Notes under the pieces: model-generated | What the model was told of the DNA's origin: nothing | Database searches by the model: none | The model's input: the letters and a program-made list of their open reading frames with translations, nothing else | Translations under genes and position numbers: made by a program | Shown: positions 36,955-45,048 of the stretch, piece by piece | Layout: each line of letters opens with the position of its first letter | Numbering within the stretch: the first letter of the stretch is position 1 | DNA from: JAKACA01 sp050010115 | GTDB taxonomy: Bacteria > Actinomycetota > Acidimicrobiia > Acidimicrobiales > Bog-793 | Direction of reading: 5' to 3' | DNA: 56,954 nucleotides | Assembly: GCA_050010115.1 (NCBI GenBank) | Contig: JBEKLQ010000014.1 | Span: 1 to 56,954, forward strand

Positions 36955-37341
36955 CTACAAGATAGGCGCTCGGCGGATCACCCTTGCGGAGAGGTAGCCG
37001 GCGAGCTGGTCCCAGCGGCGATCGCCTTCGATCCACAGCCAGATCTCGCGCCGGCAGGTCGCGAAGGCGTGCAAGACGACTGCCTCGGCGATGCCAGCCG
37101 CTTCGAGCTCCTCGCACCAGACGTCGGTGGCGTAATCCGCCAGCAGATCAGGCGCCGAGGCGCGGGCGGTCGCCGGGTGCTCAGGCGCAGCTGCCCGGAG
37201 CTCGGCCAACAGATCCACGGGCTCACTGAGCGGCTTCAGTTCGATCACCCGCGGCGCACTGGGCGGCGTCTTGCCGGTCAGCTGCCGCGCTGCAGAGCGC
37301 GTCGAGCCAACTTCCGACCCTGGGATCACGATCCCGGCCAT
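36955..37341 (-). CDS. Small protein of unknown function in the sulfite-reductase operon
   Basis: 128 aa, predicted soluble, starting MAGIVIPGSEVG. It has a Pro-rich linker (about 20-40) and a C-terminal helical/beta part with DVWCEELEAAGIAEAVV, FATCRREIWLWIEGDRRWDQL and RVIRRAP. Two Cys residues are present but no recognisable metal motif. ATG 37341 shares a base with the stop of the FrhB-like gene (TGATG), so the two are very likely co-translated; this suggests an accessory role in the same redox process. I do not recognise a family. Confidence 0.75.
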   Translation of the reverse strand: MAGIVIPGSEVGSTRSAARQLTGKTPPSAPRVIELKPLSEPVDLLAELRAAAPEHPATARASAPDLLADYATDVWCEELEAAGIAEAVVLHAFATCRREIWLWIEGDRRWDQLAGYLSARVIRRAPIL

Positions 37342-38633
37342 CACTCGCTCCACACCGGGGCTCGATCGGTTCCGCCGTAGAACGTCACGTGTTCGGCGAA
37401 ATCGATGAAGAGCGGACCCTCGGGATCGAACGGCCGGTGCAGCGCCTTGGAGGCGGTCTTGAAGTCGAGGCGGTCGAGTCGTTCCAGATCCTCCGGTGAG
37501 TCGAGCTCGGACACCTCCAAGTCGCCACGCACCGCCGCCAGGGCTCGCCCTCCGGCCTCGGTCCTCACGATCACGCTCGAGTAGCCAGGAGCACTGCCGA
37601 CGCTCCCGATCGACAAATCCGCTCCCCGGCCGAGGAAGTCGGCGCACTCGTCGCAACCTTTGAGGGCGGCGCCGTGGAAGTCCTTCACCGGCTCGTCGAC
37701 GAGCGTCGCACCGGTCCGGTCCTCCACGATCATGCGGCCGTGGATCACGTCGACCTTGCCGATGTCCGCGAGGGAGAGCCCGCGGGTCTCGCTCAGCTCA
37801 CGCACCATGAGCTTGCCGTAGTCGAAACTCTTCGTGCACAACAGGGCGATCGCGAGCACCACCGCATCCACGCGGGAGGTGCCCCGCCGCCACTCCCGAG
37901 CTTGCAACGCCCGGAGCCCTTGGATCTCGCACGGTGTACCGACGACAGCGATGCGCGCGTCAGGCGGAAGGCCAGCCGCAGCCAGATCGAGGCGCGACAA
38001 CGCCATCGTCTGGTTGTAGAAGCTGCCGGCTGCCGCCCTGATCTCTGCGGGAGCCGTGGCGAGGTGAGGAACTCCCTTCCATGGCTGGTCAGGGTCCTCC
38101 CTCGCCACGACCGCGCCGTCGATCTCCCCGGCTGCGAGGGAAGCGAGGAGTATCGCGGTCACAACGCCACCGTCCTGGGCGCGCAGTGTGTGCATTCTAC
38201 CCCCCGGACGAACGCGTGCTGCACAGGCTTCGATGACTCGACCGAGCCTAGGAGCGGGGTCGGCACCCGTCATTCGCCAGTCGTCGACCGGAGTCGTTGA
38301 CACGTCGTCAACGATGCTTCTCGCCACGGCCCCGGCGACACCGAATGGCGACGCGGGAGCCTTCGCGGGCATCCACGTCGACTCGTACCTGAGCCCACCG
38401 CGAGGGCAGAAATCCCAGCACAGCGAGCATCCCGTGCACATCTTGACGAGCTTGGGCAGGTCGTCCGAGCCGATGCCGATGGAGTCGGTCGGGCACGCCG
38501 CCACGCATGCCCCGCACTGCACGCAGCGGTCGGCATCGATGACGGCGGCGGCTAGCTCCCAGAACCAGACCTTGCCCGGTGCCTCGGCAATCCCGCTCAT
38601 CTCCGCGCGGATGCGCGGTGGAGACATCGTCAT
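37341..38633 (-). CDS. FrhB-like coenzyme F420 oxidoreductase with two 4Fe-4S clusters
   Basis: 430 aa. The N-terminal ferredoxin domain has two complete clusters: C37, C40, C43, C47 (CVQCGACVAACP) and C66, C69, C72, C76 (CTGCSLCWDFCP). The rest matches the F420 hydrogenase/dehydrogenase beta-subunit fold: AQDGGVVTAILLASLAAGEI, VVGTPCEIQGLRALQ, KVDVIHGRMIVE and KGCDECADFLGRGADLSIG. Such subunits oxidise F420H2 and pass electrons through FAD and Fe-S centres. ATG 38633 follows AGGAG at 38641-38645. It lies 13 bp behind the siroheme sulfite/nitrite reductase, matching the two halves of archaeal Fsr. The F420-to-sulfite role is inference; other FrhB-like proteins act elsewhere. Confidence 0.87.
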   Translation of the reverse strand: MTMSPPRIRAEMSGIAEAPGKVWFWELAAAVIDADRCVQCGACVAACPTDSIGIGSDDLPKLVKMCTGCSLCWDFCPRGGLRYESTWMPAKAPASPFGVAGAVARSIVDDVSTTPVDDWRMTGADPAPRLGRVIEACAARVRPGGRMHTLRAQDGGVVTAILLASLAAGEIDGAVVAREDPDQPWKGVPHLATAPAEIRAAAGSFYNQTMALSRLDLAAAGLPPDARIAVVGTPCEIQGLRALQAREWRRGTSRVDAVVLAIALLCTKSFDYGKLMVRELSETRGLSLADIGKVDVIHGRMIVEDRTGATLVDEPVKDFHGAALKGCDECADFLGRGADLSIGSVGSAPGYSSVIVRTEAGGRALAAVRGDLEVSELDSPEDLERLDRLDFKTASKALHRPFDPEGPLFIDFAEHVTFYGGTDRAPVWSE

Positions 38634-38646
38634 ACTCCTGCTCCTC

Positions 38647-40329
38647 TCACGAGCCACCGGCGCCTTTGCCGCGAAGGGTCAACTGGATCGACTCCCGTGA
38701 GGTCCGCCGTGCCCACTCATGGAAACGCTCGAGCTGCCGCCGCTCGGCGAGGTACCGCCCGACCACCTTCCCGAGGGCCTCCGGCACGTCCGTCACGGGC
38801 ACCGCCCCCGCCACCCAGTCACCGAAGGCCGCATCGGTCCCAAGGCTCCCGCCGAGGCCGATGTCCACTGCTTCGACGATTCCGTCACCCACATATGCCG
38901 TATCGCCACGAAACCCGACATCCGCCACCTGCGGCTGCGCGCACGACGCCGGGCACCCGGAGAAGTGCATGCGGACGATCCCGTCGTGAGGCCGGTCCCG
39001 CAGGCCGGCGGGCCCCCCGAAACCCCCGGCGAACCTCCGGTCCAGCTCCCTTGCCCATTCCACTGCCCGCGCCTTGGTCTCGACTACGGCGAAGCGGCAG
39101 AACTCACTCCCGGTGCAGGCGACCACACCACGTTCGAAGGGGGCGGGGAATGGGGAGTAGCGCTGGAGGAGGGTTTCGGCCAGGAGAGCGTCGAGGCGAC
39201 CGTCGGGGATGCCCGTGAGGACGAAGTTCTGGTCGGTCGCCAACCGGAGACTGCCGTCGCCGTACTCGGCGGCCAAGCGGGCCGCCTCCACGAGATCGAG
39301 ACCGGACAAGCGCCCGACCGGGACGGAGCAGCCGACGTAGGAGAACCCGCGGCGCCGCTCCGCATGCACACCGACGTGGTCGCCCCGGTAACGCCGCGTG
39401 AGCTCCTCGCCGGCCGGCTGCAGATCGAACGCCGCTCGCGCCGCCAGCTCCTCCCGGAAGCCCTCCGGCGTCAGCTCCTGCACCAGGTACCGCATGCGGT
39501 TGACCCCGCGGTTTTCACGGTTGCCCAGCTCGCCGTACACCTGGGCGATCGCCCGGCAGATCTCGACCGCCTGGCCGGGGAGCACGAACACGTCGAGGTC
39601 GCTAGCCATCCGTGGTCCATCGGACAGGCCGCCACCCACCAGCAGGTTGAACCCGACGGCCGCGTCAGCGAATCGCCGCGCCGGCCAGAGGCCGATGTCG
39701 TTGATCTCAGCCTGGGCGCAGTCCTCCCGGCATCCGGTGATCGACAGCTTGAATTTGCGCGGCAGGTTGGCGTACTCACGGTTGCCCGTGAAGAAGTCCG
39801 ACACCTCCTGCACGACCGAGGTGGCGTCGAGGATCTCCCAGCGGTCCACGCCCGAGACCGGGCACGACAGAACGTTGCGGGCTGAGTCCCCGCACGCCTG
39901 CACCGTCGTGACGCCGACCTCCTCGATGAGGCGCCAGATCTCCGGCACGTCGGCGATGTGCACCCAGTGCATCTGGATGTCCTGGCGAGTCGTGAGGTCG
40001 CAGTACCGGTCACCCCAGATCGGGCTCGGTTCCGGCGCTTCGGCGTACCGGTCGACAACCTCGCCGATTCGCTTGGCCTGGGCGGCGGTGAGCCGGCCGC
40101 CGGGGATCTTCACCCGCATCATGAACGCGTCGCCGCCTTGCCGTTGCGGGTAGAGCCCCGCCCACTTCAGCCGCTCGACCTCGCCCTCGACCGTGGCGAT
40201 CGAGTCCGCCCCTTCCTTTGAGTAACGGTTCCGGACCGCGTCGGTGACGTCGAGGGGATGGCGCGCGAGCTTCCACTGCTCAACCTGGTTGAGCGTGTTG
40301 AGGGTCCGGAACGGACGGACGAATTCCAC
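38647..40329 (-). CDS. Siroheme ferredoxin-type sulfite/nitrite reductase
   Basis: 560 aa, two-repeat siroheme/[4Fe-4S] reductase of the NirA/Sir family. The cluster/siroheme ligands are C405-TGSEF-C411 and C459-PAS-C463. Upstream blocks FMMRVKIPGGRL, RQDIQMHWVHIADVPEIW and TVQACGDSARNVLSCP are typical. Y60 and C146 occupy places like the Tyr-Cys pair seen in mycobacterial NirA, which reduces sulfite. With cysH upstream and a siroheme-synthesis gene divergent, sulfite is the likely substrate. There is no ferredoxin gene next to it; the FrhB-like Fe-S protein is the evident electron donor candidate. Confidence 0.92.
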   Translation of the reverse strand: MEFVRPFRTLNTLNQVEQWKLARHPLDVTDAVRNRYSKEGADSIATVEGEVERLKWAGLYPQRQGGDAFMMRVKIPGGRLTAAQAKRIGEVVDRYAEAPEPSPIWGDRYCDLTTRQDIQMHWVHIADVPEIWRLIEEVGVTTVQACGDSARNVLSCPVSGVDRWEILDATSVVQEVSDFFTGNREYANLPRKFKLSITGCREDCAQAEINDIGLWPARRFADAAVGFNLLVGGGLSDGPRMASDLDVFVLPGQAVEICRAIAQVYGELGNRENRGVNRMRYLVQELTPEGFREELAARAAFDLQPAGEELTRRYRGDHVGVHAERRRGFSYVGCSVPVGRLSGLDLVEAARLAAEYGDGSLRLATDQNFVLTGIPDGRLDALLAETLLQRYSPFPAPFERGVVACTGSEFCRFAVVETKARAVEWARELDRRFAGGFGGPAGLRDRPHDGIVRMHFSGCPASCAQPQVADVGFRGDTAYVGDGIVEAVDIGLGGSLGTDAAFGDWVAGAVPVTDVPEALGKVVGRYLAERRQLERFHEWARRTSRESIQLTLRGKGAGGS

Positions 40330-40398
40330 GGCGATCGCAGGCCTTCGGCGAGCGGGGAGGCGGGTTCGGTGGCGGGAAGGTGGACGAGTCCGGGAGGG

Positions 40399-41103
40399 CT
40401 AGACGTGCAGCCCGCACTCGGTCTTGTCACTGCCCGGCCAGCGCCCCTCGCGGGGGTTGTGACCGTCGGCAACCGGCTGGGTGGTGGGTGCGCAGCCGAT
40501 GGAGACGTAGCCCACGTACGTGAGCGGGTGAAGCGGGAGCCCGTTGCGCTCGAGGTAGTCGTCGATGTCCTGGTCGGTCCAGGTCGCGAGCGGGTTCGCC
40601 TTCACCATGTTCCGCTGATGGTCCCAGGCGAGGATCGGCGCGCCAACACGCTCGGGCGTGTCGACCCGCTTCAAGCCGGTGATCCAGGCCTTGTTGCCCT
40701 CGAGGGCGGCGTTCAGCGGCACGACCTTGCGGAGCTCGCAACAGCGGGGGGACCCGCAGGGCGACTCCTCCCGACCGATTGATGGGTGCGTTGTCGTGAG
40801 GTTGAGGTTCCAGGTCTTCCTGAGCCGCTCGACGAACGCCAGCGTCTCGGGGAAATGGAAGTCGGTGTCGAGGAAGATGATCTCGGCATTCGGGTCGGCT
40901 TTGATCACGAGGTCGATCAGGACGGCGTCCTGGAACGAGCTGGCGACGGCATACTTGCCGCCCGCGTGCTCGATCACCCAGTCGATCGCACCCTTGGCGG
41001 CTTCCTCGATCGGCAGTGATTCGAGGCGGGCCGAGGCGGCGGCTAGCTCCTGCTCATTCACCCGGACGTCCTCGATCACTGCGGTTCCCTCATTGGTATT
41101 CAA
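40399..41103 (-). CDS. cysH: Adenylyl-sulfate/PAPS reductase CysH with one altered Fe-S ligand
   Basis: 234 aa. Reduces activated sulfate (APS or PAPS) to sulfite using thioredoxin. Sulfate-activating nucleotide site is VASSFQDAV (about 53-61); LDTDFHFPET and WDHQRNMVKANPLATW are standard blocks; the catalytic Cys is C230 in ECGLH. APS reductases bind [4Fe-4S] through CC and CxxC; here C121-C122 and C204 are present but the last ligand is T207 (GCAPTT instead of the usual GCAPCT). Start is TTG 41103 with GGGGAC upstream; GTG a few codons later is an alternative. No sulfurylase or APS kinase lies in the window. Confidence 0.92.
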   Translation of the reverse strand: MNTNEGTAVIEDVRVNEQELAAASARLESLPIEEAAKGAIDWVIEHAGGKYAVASSFQDAVLIDLVIKADPNAEIIFLDTDFHFPETLAFVERLRKTWNLNLTTTHPSIGREESPCGSPRCCELRKVVPLNAALEGNKAWITGLKRVDTPERVGAPILAWDHQRNMVKANPLATWTDQDIDDYLERNGLPLHPLTYVGYVSIGCAPTTQPVADGHNPREGRWPGSDKTECGLHV

Positions 41104-41155
41104 ATTACCGTCCCCTTCGGTGATTGCCGACGATGGCCTCGCAATCTGTGCAATT

Positions 41156-41161
41156 ACTATA
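41156..41161 (-). promoter_or_regulatory. -10 hexamer TATAGT for the cysH operon
   Basis: TATAGT on the minus strand lies within an AT-rich stretch (about 41140-41200) in the divergent gap between cysH and the siroheme gene, about 52 bp before the cysH start. No firm -35 or operator was identified. Confidence 0.4.
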
Positions 41162-41210
41162 TCTGACTAAACCGATCAGCTTTTGAGGGTATTCCTGTAG
41201 CTCGCTCACG

Positions 41211-41996
41211 ATGACAGCCCCGCCACCCACTTCCGTCGCAGCTCCGGGCGCTTCGGCGCCCGAGGAGCACGCCGCTGCTCCCGTGCTCGCGGCTGTGGCG
41301 CCGATCGCCACCAGGCCAGCGGCACCGCTGTTTCACCTGGCCTTGCGGCTTGAAGGCGAGCGGTGCCTGGTCGTCGGCGGGGGCCCGATCGGAGCCCGCA
41401 AAGCGGCTTCGCTGCTGGAATGCGGTGCCGAGGTGACCCTGGTCGCCCTGGCGACGTCCCCGCAGGTTGAGCAGTTGCCCGTCACCATCGAGCGCCGGAG
41501 ATACCGAGCCGGTGAGGCTGCGTCGTACCGATTGGTCGTAACCGCCACGGGCCTCCCGGCGGTGGACCGGCAGGTGTACGTCGACGCTCAGCGAGCCGGG
41601 GTGCTCGTGAATGCGGCGGACGACCCGGCGTCGTGCTCGTTTCTTATGCCGGCAGTGCTGAGGAGCGGTGACGTATCCGTCGCCGTGTCCACCGCAGGAG
41701 TGAGCCCGTGGCTCGCCGGGTGGGTGCGCCGGCGGATCGGCGAGGTCGTCGGCCCGGATGTGGGGATGCTGGCGGAGATCGTCGGTGAAGCCAGGGCCAC
41801 CATCCGATCAGCGGGAAGGTCCAGCGAGGGCCTGAACTGGGGTGACCTCGTCGATGACATCCTGTGGCCCCTGATCAGCGCCGGCGATGTGGCACTTGCG
41901 AGGTCAGTGGCGGTCCGCTGGGTCGACGCCGTGCTGGCCGCTGATGGACGCGGCCCGGCGGACGCTGCACAGGGTACTGCCCAGCGTCCGGGCTAA
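41211..41996 (+). CDS. Precorrin-2 dehydrogenase/ferrochelatase (CysG N-terminal type)
   Basis: 261 aa. Residues about 43-195 are the Met8p/CysG-N domain: FHLALRLEGERCLVVGGGPIGARKAASLLECGAEVTLVA-like Rossmann start with GGGPIGARKA, and NAADDPASCSFLMPAVLRSGDVSVAVSTAGVSP-type blocks further on. It oxidises precorrin-2 and inserts iron to give siroheme. The uroporphyrinogen methyltransferase half of CysG is missing, so that step must be encoded elsewhere. A 40-residue Ala/Pro-rich N-terminal extension precedes the domain. Divergent from the sulfite reductase operon, whose enzyme needs siroheme. Confidence 0.9.
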   Translation: MTAPPPTSVAAPGASAPEEHAAAPVLAAVAPIATRPAAPLFHLALRLEGERCLVVGGGPIGARKAASLLECGAEVTLVALATSPQVEQLPVTIERRRYRAGEAASYRLVVTATGLPAVDRQVYVDAQRAGVLVNAADDPASCSFLMPAVLRSGDVSVAVSTAGVSPWLAGWVRRRIGEVVGPDVGMLAEIVGEARATIRSAGRSSEGLNWGDLVDDILWPLISAGDVALARSVAVRWVDAVLAADGRGPADAAQGTAQRPG

Positions 41997-42005
41997 GTTC
42001 GCCTC

Positions 42006-42722
42006 GTGCCAACCGAGGGCATCGATTTCAATGGCGTCCCAAGCCACATCGCTTGTGTGATGGACGGCAACGGGCGTTGGGCGCGCGCCCGGGGGCTCCC
42101 CCGGACTGCGGGGCACGCCGCAGGCGAGGAAGCGATGTTCGACACAGTGGACGGGGCTCTCGACGTCGGAGTGCGCTGGCTGTCGATGTTCGCCTTCTCC
42201 ACCGAGAACTGGCGACGTCCCCCCGACGAGGTCCGCTTCCTCATGAACTTCAACGAGGGCATCCTCACGCGTCACCGCGACGACCTGGCGCGAAAGGGCG
42301 TCCGCATCCGCTTCACCGGGCGGCGCGACTGGCGCGTGCCCAAGCGGCTGCTGCGCCACATGGACGAATCCGCAGCGCTGACGGAGCGCAAGCGCCGGAT
42401 GACGCTCACCATCTGCTTCAACTACGGGGGCCGCGCCGAGATCGTCGACGCCGTGAAGGCCATCGTCGCCGACGGCGTCAAGCCTGAGAAGGTGGACGAG
42501 AAGGCGATCCGCTCGCGGCTCTACTGGCCGGACATGCCTGATCCCGACCTCGTCGTGCGGACGTCGGGAGAGTTCCGCATCTCGAACTTCCTCCTGTGGC
42601 AGCTCGCGTACTCTGAGCTCGTGTTCAGCGATGTCCTCTGGCCGGACTTCCGGCGGGAGAACCTGTTCGACGCGATCAGGGAGTACCAACGCCGGGAGCG
42701 CCGGTACGGCGGCTTGACGTGA
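42006..42722 (+). CDS. uppS: Undecaprenyl diphosphate synthase-type cis-prenyltransferase
   Basis: 238 aa cytosolic/peripheral enzyme making the C50-C55 polyprenyl carrier for cell-wall synthesis. The catalytic Asp is in CVMDGNGRWARARGLPR; FAFSTENWRRP, ICFNYGGRAEI and PDLVVRTSGEFRISNFLLWQ are all canonical. Start GTG 42006. In many genomes uppS follows era and recO; here it is separated from both. The stop shares a base with the ATG of the next small gene. Confidence 0.96.
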   Translation: MPTEGIDFNGVPSHIACVMDGNGRWARARGLPRTAGHAAGEEAMFDTVDGALDVGVRWLSMFAFSTENWRRPPDEVRFLMNFNEGILTRHRDDLARKGVRIRFTGRRDWRVPKRLLRHMDESAALTERKRRMTLTICFNYGGRAEIVDAVKAIVADGVKPEKVDEKAIRSRLYWPDMPDPDLVVRTSGEFRISNFLLWQLAYSELVFSDVLWPDFRRENLFDAIREYQRRERRYGGLT

Positions 42723-42958
42723 TGAGCAAGACCCCTGATGCGGCCGAGCCGGCTTCGAACGAGCGACCGCCGGCCAAGCTGCGGGATCACATCGGTGTCA
42801 TCTCAGGGGCGTGCCTCGGGTTGGCCGTGTTCGCGTTCCTCGTGTTGCTTGCCATCCTCGGTGATCAGGCAGCGTTGGCGATCGTCGTGGTCGTGGTAGC
42901 CGGGGTTGCGCTCATCGGGCTCGGCGGCAAGCTGCACGGTCTTACGCGATCTCGCTGA
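42722..42958 (+). CDS. Small two-helix membrane protein
   Basis: 78 aa (GTG 42719 in frame would add one residue). A charged N-terminus (PASNERPPAKLRDH) is followed by two hydrophobic segments (about residues 25-45 and 48-68: LGLAVFAFLVLLAIL and ALAIVVVVVAGVALIGL) and a basic end. Function unknown. It is translationally coupled to uppS (TGATG), suggesting a role at the membrane or in the envelope. Family not recognised. Confidence 0.7.
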   Translation: MSKTPDAAEPASNERPPAKLRDHIGVISGACLGLAVFAFLVLLAILGDQAALAIVVVVVAGVALIGLGGKLHGLTRSR

Positions 42959-42965
42959 GGGCTCT

Positions 42966-43019
42966 GCTCCGCCTCCGGGCTCGGGGTCCTACCTCGTGGC
43001 TCCGCCTCCGGGCTCGGGG
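42966..43019. repeat. Two 21-bp direct repeats
   Basis: gctccgcctccgggctcggg(g) occurs at 42966-42986 and 42999-43019, 33 bp apart, in the gap after the small membrane protein. Confidence 0.85.
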
Positions 43020-43025
43020 CGGCAG

Positions 43026-43163
43026 GATCTCCGTGATCGCGACGACCTGGAGCGGGGACGAGAACAGGGACGCCCGCCTCCCGCGAGAGCGCCACAACCG
43101 CCCTGGCTCCTCTCTGTCGTTCCTCGCTGCGGCCCAGAGACCCTCGCTATCCAGCACGGCCAA
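43026..43163 (-). pseudogene. Frameshifted remnant of a PIN-domain (VapC-like) gene
   Basis: From TTG 43163 the minus strand reads AVLDSEGLWAAARNDREEPGRL, the start of a PIN ribonuclease (catalytic Asp in VLD). The continuation VALSREAGVPVLVPAP is in another frame, and VVAITEIL returns to the first. Two compensating shifts thus break the gene within about 45 codons, and the remaining two thirds (other acidic residues) are missing. No antitoxin gene is seen. It lies between pstB and the small membrane protein gene. Confidence 0.5.
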
Positions 43164-43217
43164 CGGCCGCGGCGCAGGAGTCAGGTTGTCCGCAGTTTTG
43201 CAGGTCGTGCTTGGCGG

Positions 43218-44123
43218 CTATCCGATGTGGCCGGCCACGTACGCTTTGGTTCGCTCGTCGGTCGGCGAACTGAACACCTCGGTGGTCGGCCCCACCTCCA
43301 CCAGCTCACCGACTCGGTCCTCGCCGAGCAGGAAGACGGCGGTGTCGTCGGACACCCGGACCGCCTGGAACATGTTGTGAGTGACGAGCACGATCGTCAC
43401 GCGCGCAGACAGCTCGGTGATCAGCGCCTCGATCTTCCCCGTGGCGATCGGGTCGAGGGCCGAACACGGCTCGTCCATGAGGAGCACCTCGGGCTCGACG
43501 GCCAGCGCTCGGGCAATACACAGGCGCTGCTGTTGGCCTCCGGACAGCTTGATGGCCGGGTCGCGCAGCCGGTCCTTCACGATGTCCCACAGCGCCGCCT
43601 GGCGAAGTGCCGCCTCGCCCGCCTCGGCGAGAAGCGACTTCGACCGCACACCGTTGAAGCGCAGGCCCGACACCACGTTGTCGAAGATGTTCATGGTGGG
43701 GAACGGGTTGGGCCGCTGGAAGACCATGCCCACCCGGCTGCGCACCAGCTCGGGCTGGGTGTCGGCGGCGTACACGTCGAGATCGCCAAGGCGGATAGTG
43801 CCGGTCACGGTGCCGCCCGTGTGGTCGTGGAGCCGGTTGATCGCCCGCAAGATCGATGTCTTCCCGCACCCCGACGGTCCGACCAGCGCGGTGACCCGGT
43901 TGGTTGCCAGGTCCAAGGTGGCCTTGCGCACGGCCACATTGCCACCGAACGACACACTCACGTCGTCGAGCGTCACGGCCGGCGGGCCGGGTGACGCGCC
44001 AGGCGAGGACGCCCCGGGCCGGCGCTCGGCCGAGTGCCCGTGGTGGAGCTCGTCGGCCAGCCGGGCGGCCAGGGTGGCCGTCATGTCCGGGTTCACCGGC
44101 GTTCCTTCCTGCGGGTCGTCCAC
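43218..44123 (-). CDS. pstB: Phosphate ABC transporter ATPase PstB
   Basis: 301 aa. Walker A LVGPSGCGKTS, the PstB-specific AINRLHDHT region, FQRPNPFPTMNIFDNV, signature LSGGQQQRLCIARAL and Walker B VLLMDEPCSALDP. The first 45 residues are a non-conserved His/Pro/Gly extension, so a later start is possible. It energises inorganic phosphate import with PstCA. Start GTG 44123, one base after the pstA stop. Last gene of pstSCAB; no phoU follows. Confidence 0.95.
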   Translation of the reverse strand: MDDPQEGTPVNPDMTATLAARLADELHHGHSAERRPGASSPGASPGPPAVTLDDVSVSFGGNVAVRKATLDLATNRVTALVGPSGCGKTSILRAINRLHDHTGGTVTGTIRLGDLDVYAADTQPELVRSRVGMVFQRPNPFPTMNIFDNVVSGLRFNGVRSKSLLAEAGEAALRQAALWDIVKDRLRDPAIKLSGGQQQRLCIARALAVEPEVLLMDEPCSALDPIATGKIEALITELSARVTIVLVTHNMFQAVRVSDDTAVFLLGEDRVGELVEVGPTTEVFSSPTDERTKAYVAGHIG

Positions 44124-44124
44124 A

Positions 44125-45048
44125 TCATCGAGTCTTGCGGTTCAGATGGGCCGCCACCACGCGGGCAACGACGGACAGAATGATCACGAGCACCATGAGG
44201 ACCAGCGCGGTCCCCCAAGCCGTCTGTTGCGCGTCAGGGTAGGCCTGGGTGGCGTTGTCGTAGATGGTGAGCGGCATGGCCGACATCGGCGACGTCGGGC
44301 GGAAGACGAAGAACTGGCTTCCGAAGATGGTGAAGATCAGCGGAGCGGTCTCGCCGATGGCTCGGGCCATCGCGAGCAGATTGCCGGTGACGATACCCGG
44401 GAGCGCGGAGCGGAGCACCACCGAGCGCACGACCCGGGCCCGGGGCGAACCGAGGGCGAGCCCCGCCTCCCACAGGTCGGCCGGGACCGTGAACATCGCC
44501 TCCTCGTTGAACCGCAGCATGATCGGCAGCATGAGCACGGTCAGCGCGAAGCTCCCGGCGAGGCCCGAGTAGCCGAAGTTCACGACGAAGACCGCGTACG
44601 CGAAGACGCCGATCGCGATCGACGGCGCGCCAGTGAGGACGTTGGCGGCGAAGCGGAGCGCCCCCGACAGCTTGCCCGGCCGCTCCACCACGAACAGCGA
44701 GGCGGCGAGACCTACCGGCACCGCCATGGCCATGGCCAGGCCGACGATGATGAGCGTGCCGACGATGGCGTTGCCGATGCCGTTGCCCGGGATCCCCTCG
44801 GGCGTCGGCGTGTGGACGAGGAACCCGCCCGACAGCGCCGGCAGTCCCCTGGAGATGATGTACGCGATCAGGGCGACGAGCGGGACGAGCGAGATGCACA
44901 GGGCGACGGTGCACAGCGACGTGGCCACCCGTCCCGCGAGGCGTCGGCGGGCCAGGCTGCGCCGCGCCGTGTCCCGCACGAGGGCGCGCCGGACCACGGC
45001 GGCCGACAGCGACGGCGATGACTCGAAGGCAATCGGCGCGTCGGTCAC
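44125..45048 (-). CDS. pstA: Phosphate ABC transporter permease PstA
   Basis: 307 aa inner-membrane permease with about six helices. After a basic cytosolic N-terminus come SLCTVALCISLVPLVALIAY, IGNAIVGTLIIVGLAMAMAVP, and the EAA-type coupling loop WEAGLALGSPRARVVRSVVL, followed by GETAPLIFTIFG. It pairs with PstC. Overlaps pstC by 4 bp (GTGA) and is spaced by one base from pstB. Confidence 0.95.
   Translation of the reverse strand: MTDAPIAFESSPSLSAAVVRRALVRDTARRSLARRRLAGRVATSLCTVALCISLVPLVALIAYIISRGLPALSGGFLVHTPTPEGIPGNGIGNAIVGTLIIVGLAMAMAVPVGLAASLFVVERPGKLSGALRFAANVLTGAPSIAIGVFAYAVFVVNFGYSGLAGSFALTVLMLPIMLRFNEEAMFTVPADLWEAGLALGSPRARVVRSVVLRSALPGIVTGNLLAMARAIGETAPLIFTIFGSQFFVFRPTSPMSAMPLTIYDNATQAYPDAQQTAWGTALVLMVLVIILSVVARVVAAHLNRKTR

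Noticed and set aside
35281..37380. Long plus-strand open frame of about 700 codons opposite the DUF2142 gene
   Set aside because: Composition is Arg/His/Pro/Gln-rich with no domain; it is the antisense of well-supported membrane and small-protein genes, an effect of high GC.
37341..38633. FrhB-like protein as part of polysaccharide pyruvyl-transfer clusters
   Set aside because: That context includes glycosyltransferase and pyruvyltransferase genes; here the immediate partners are sulfur-assimilation genes.
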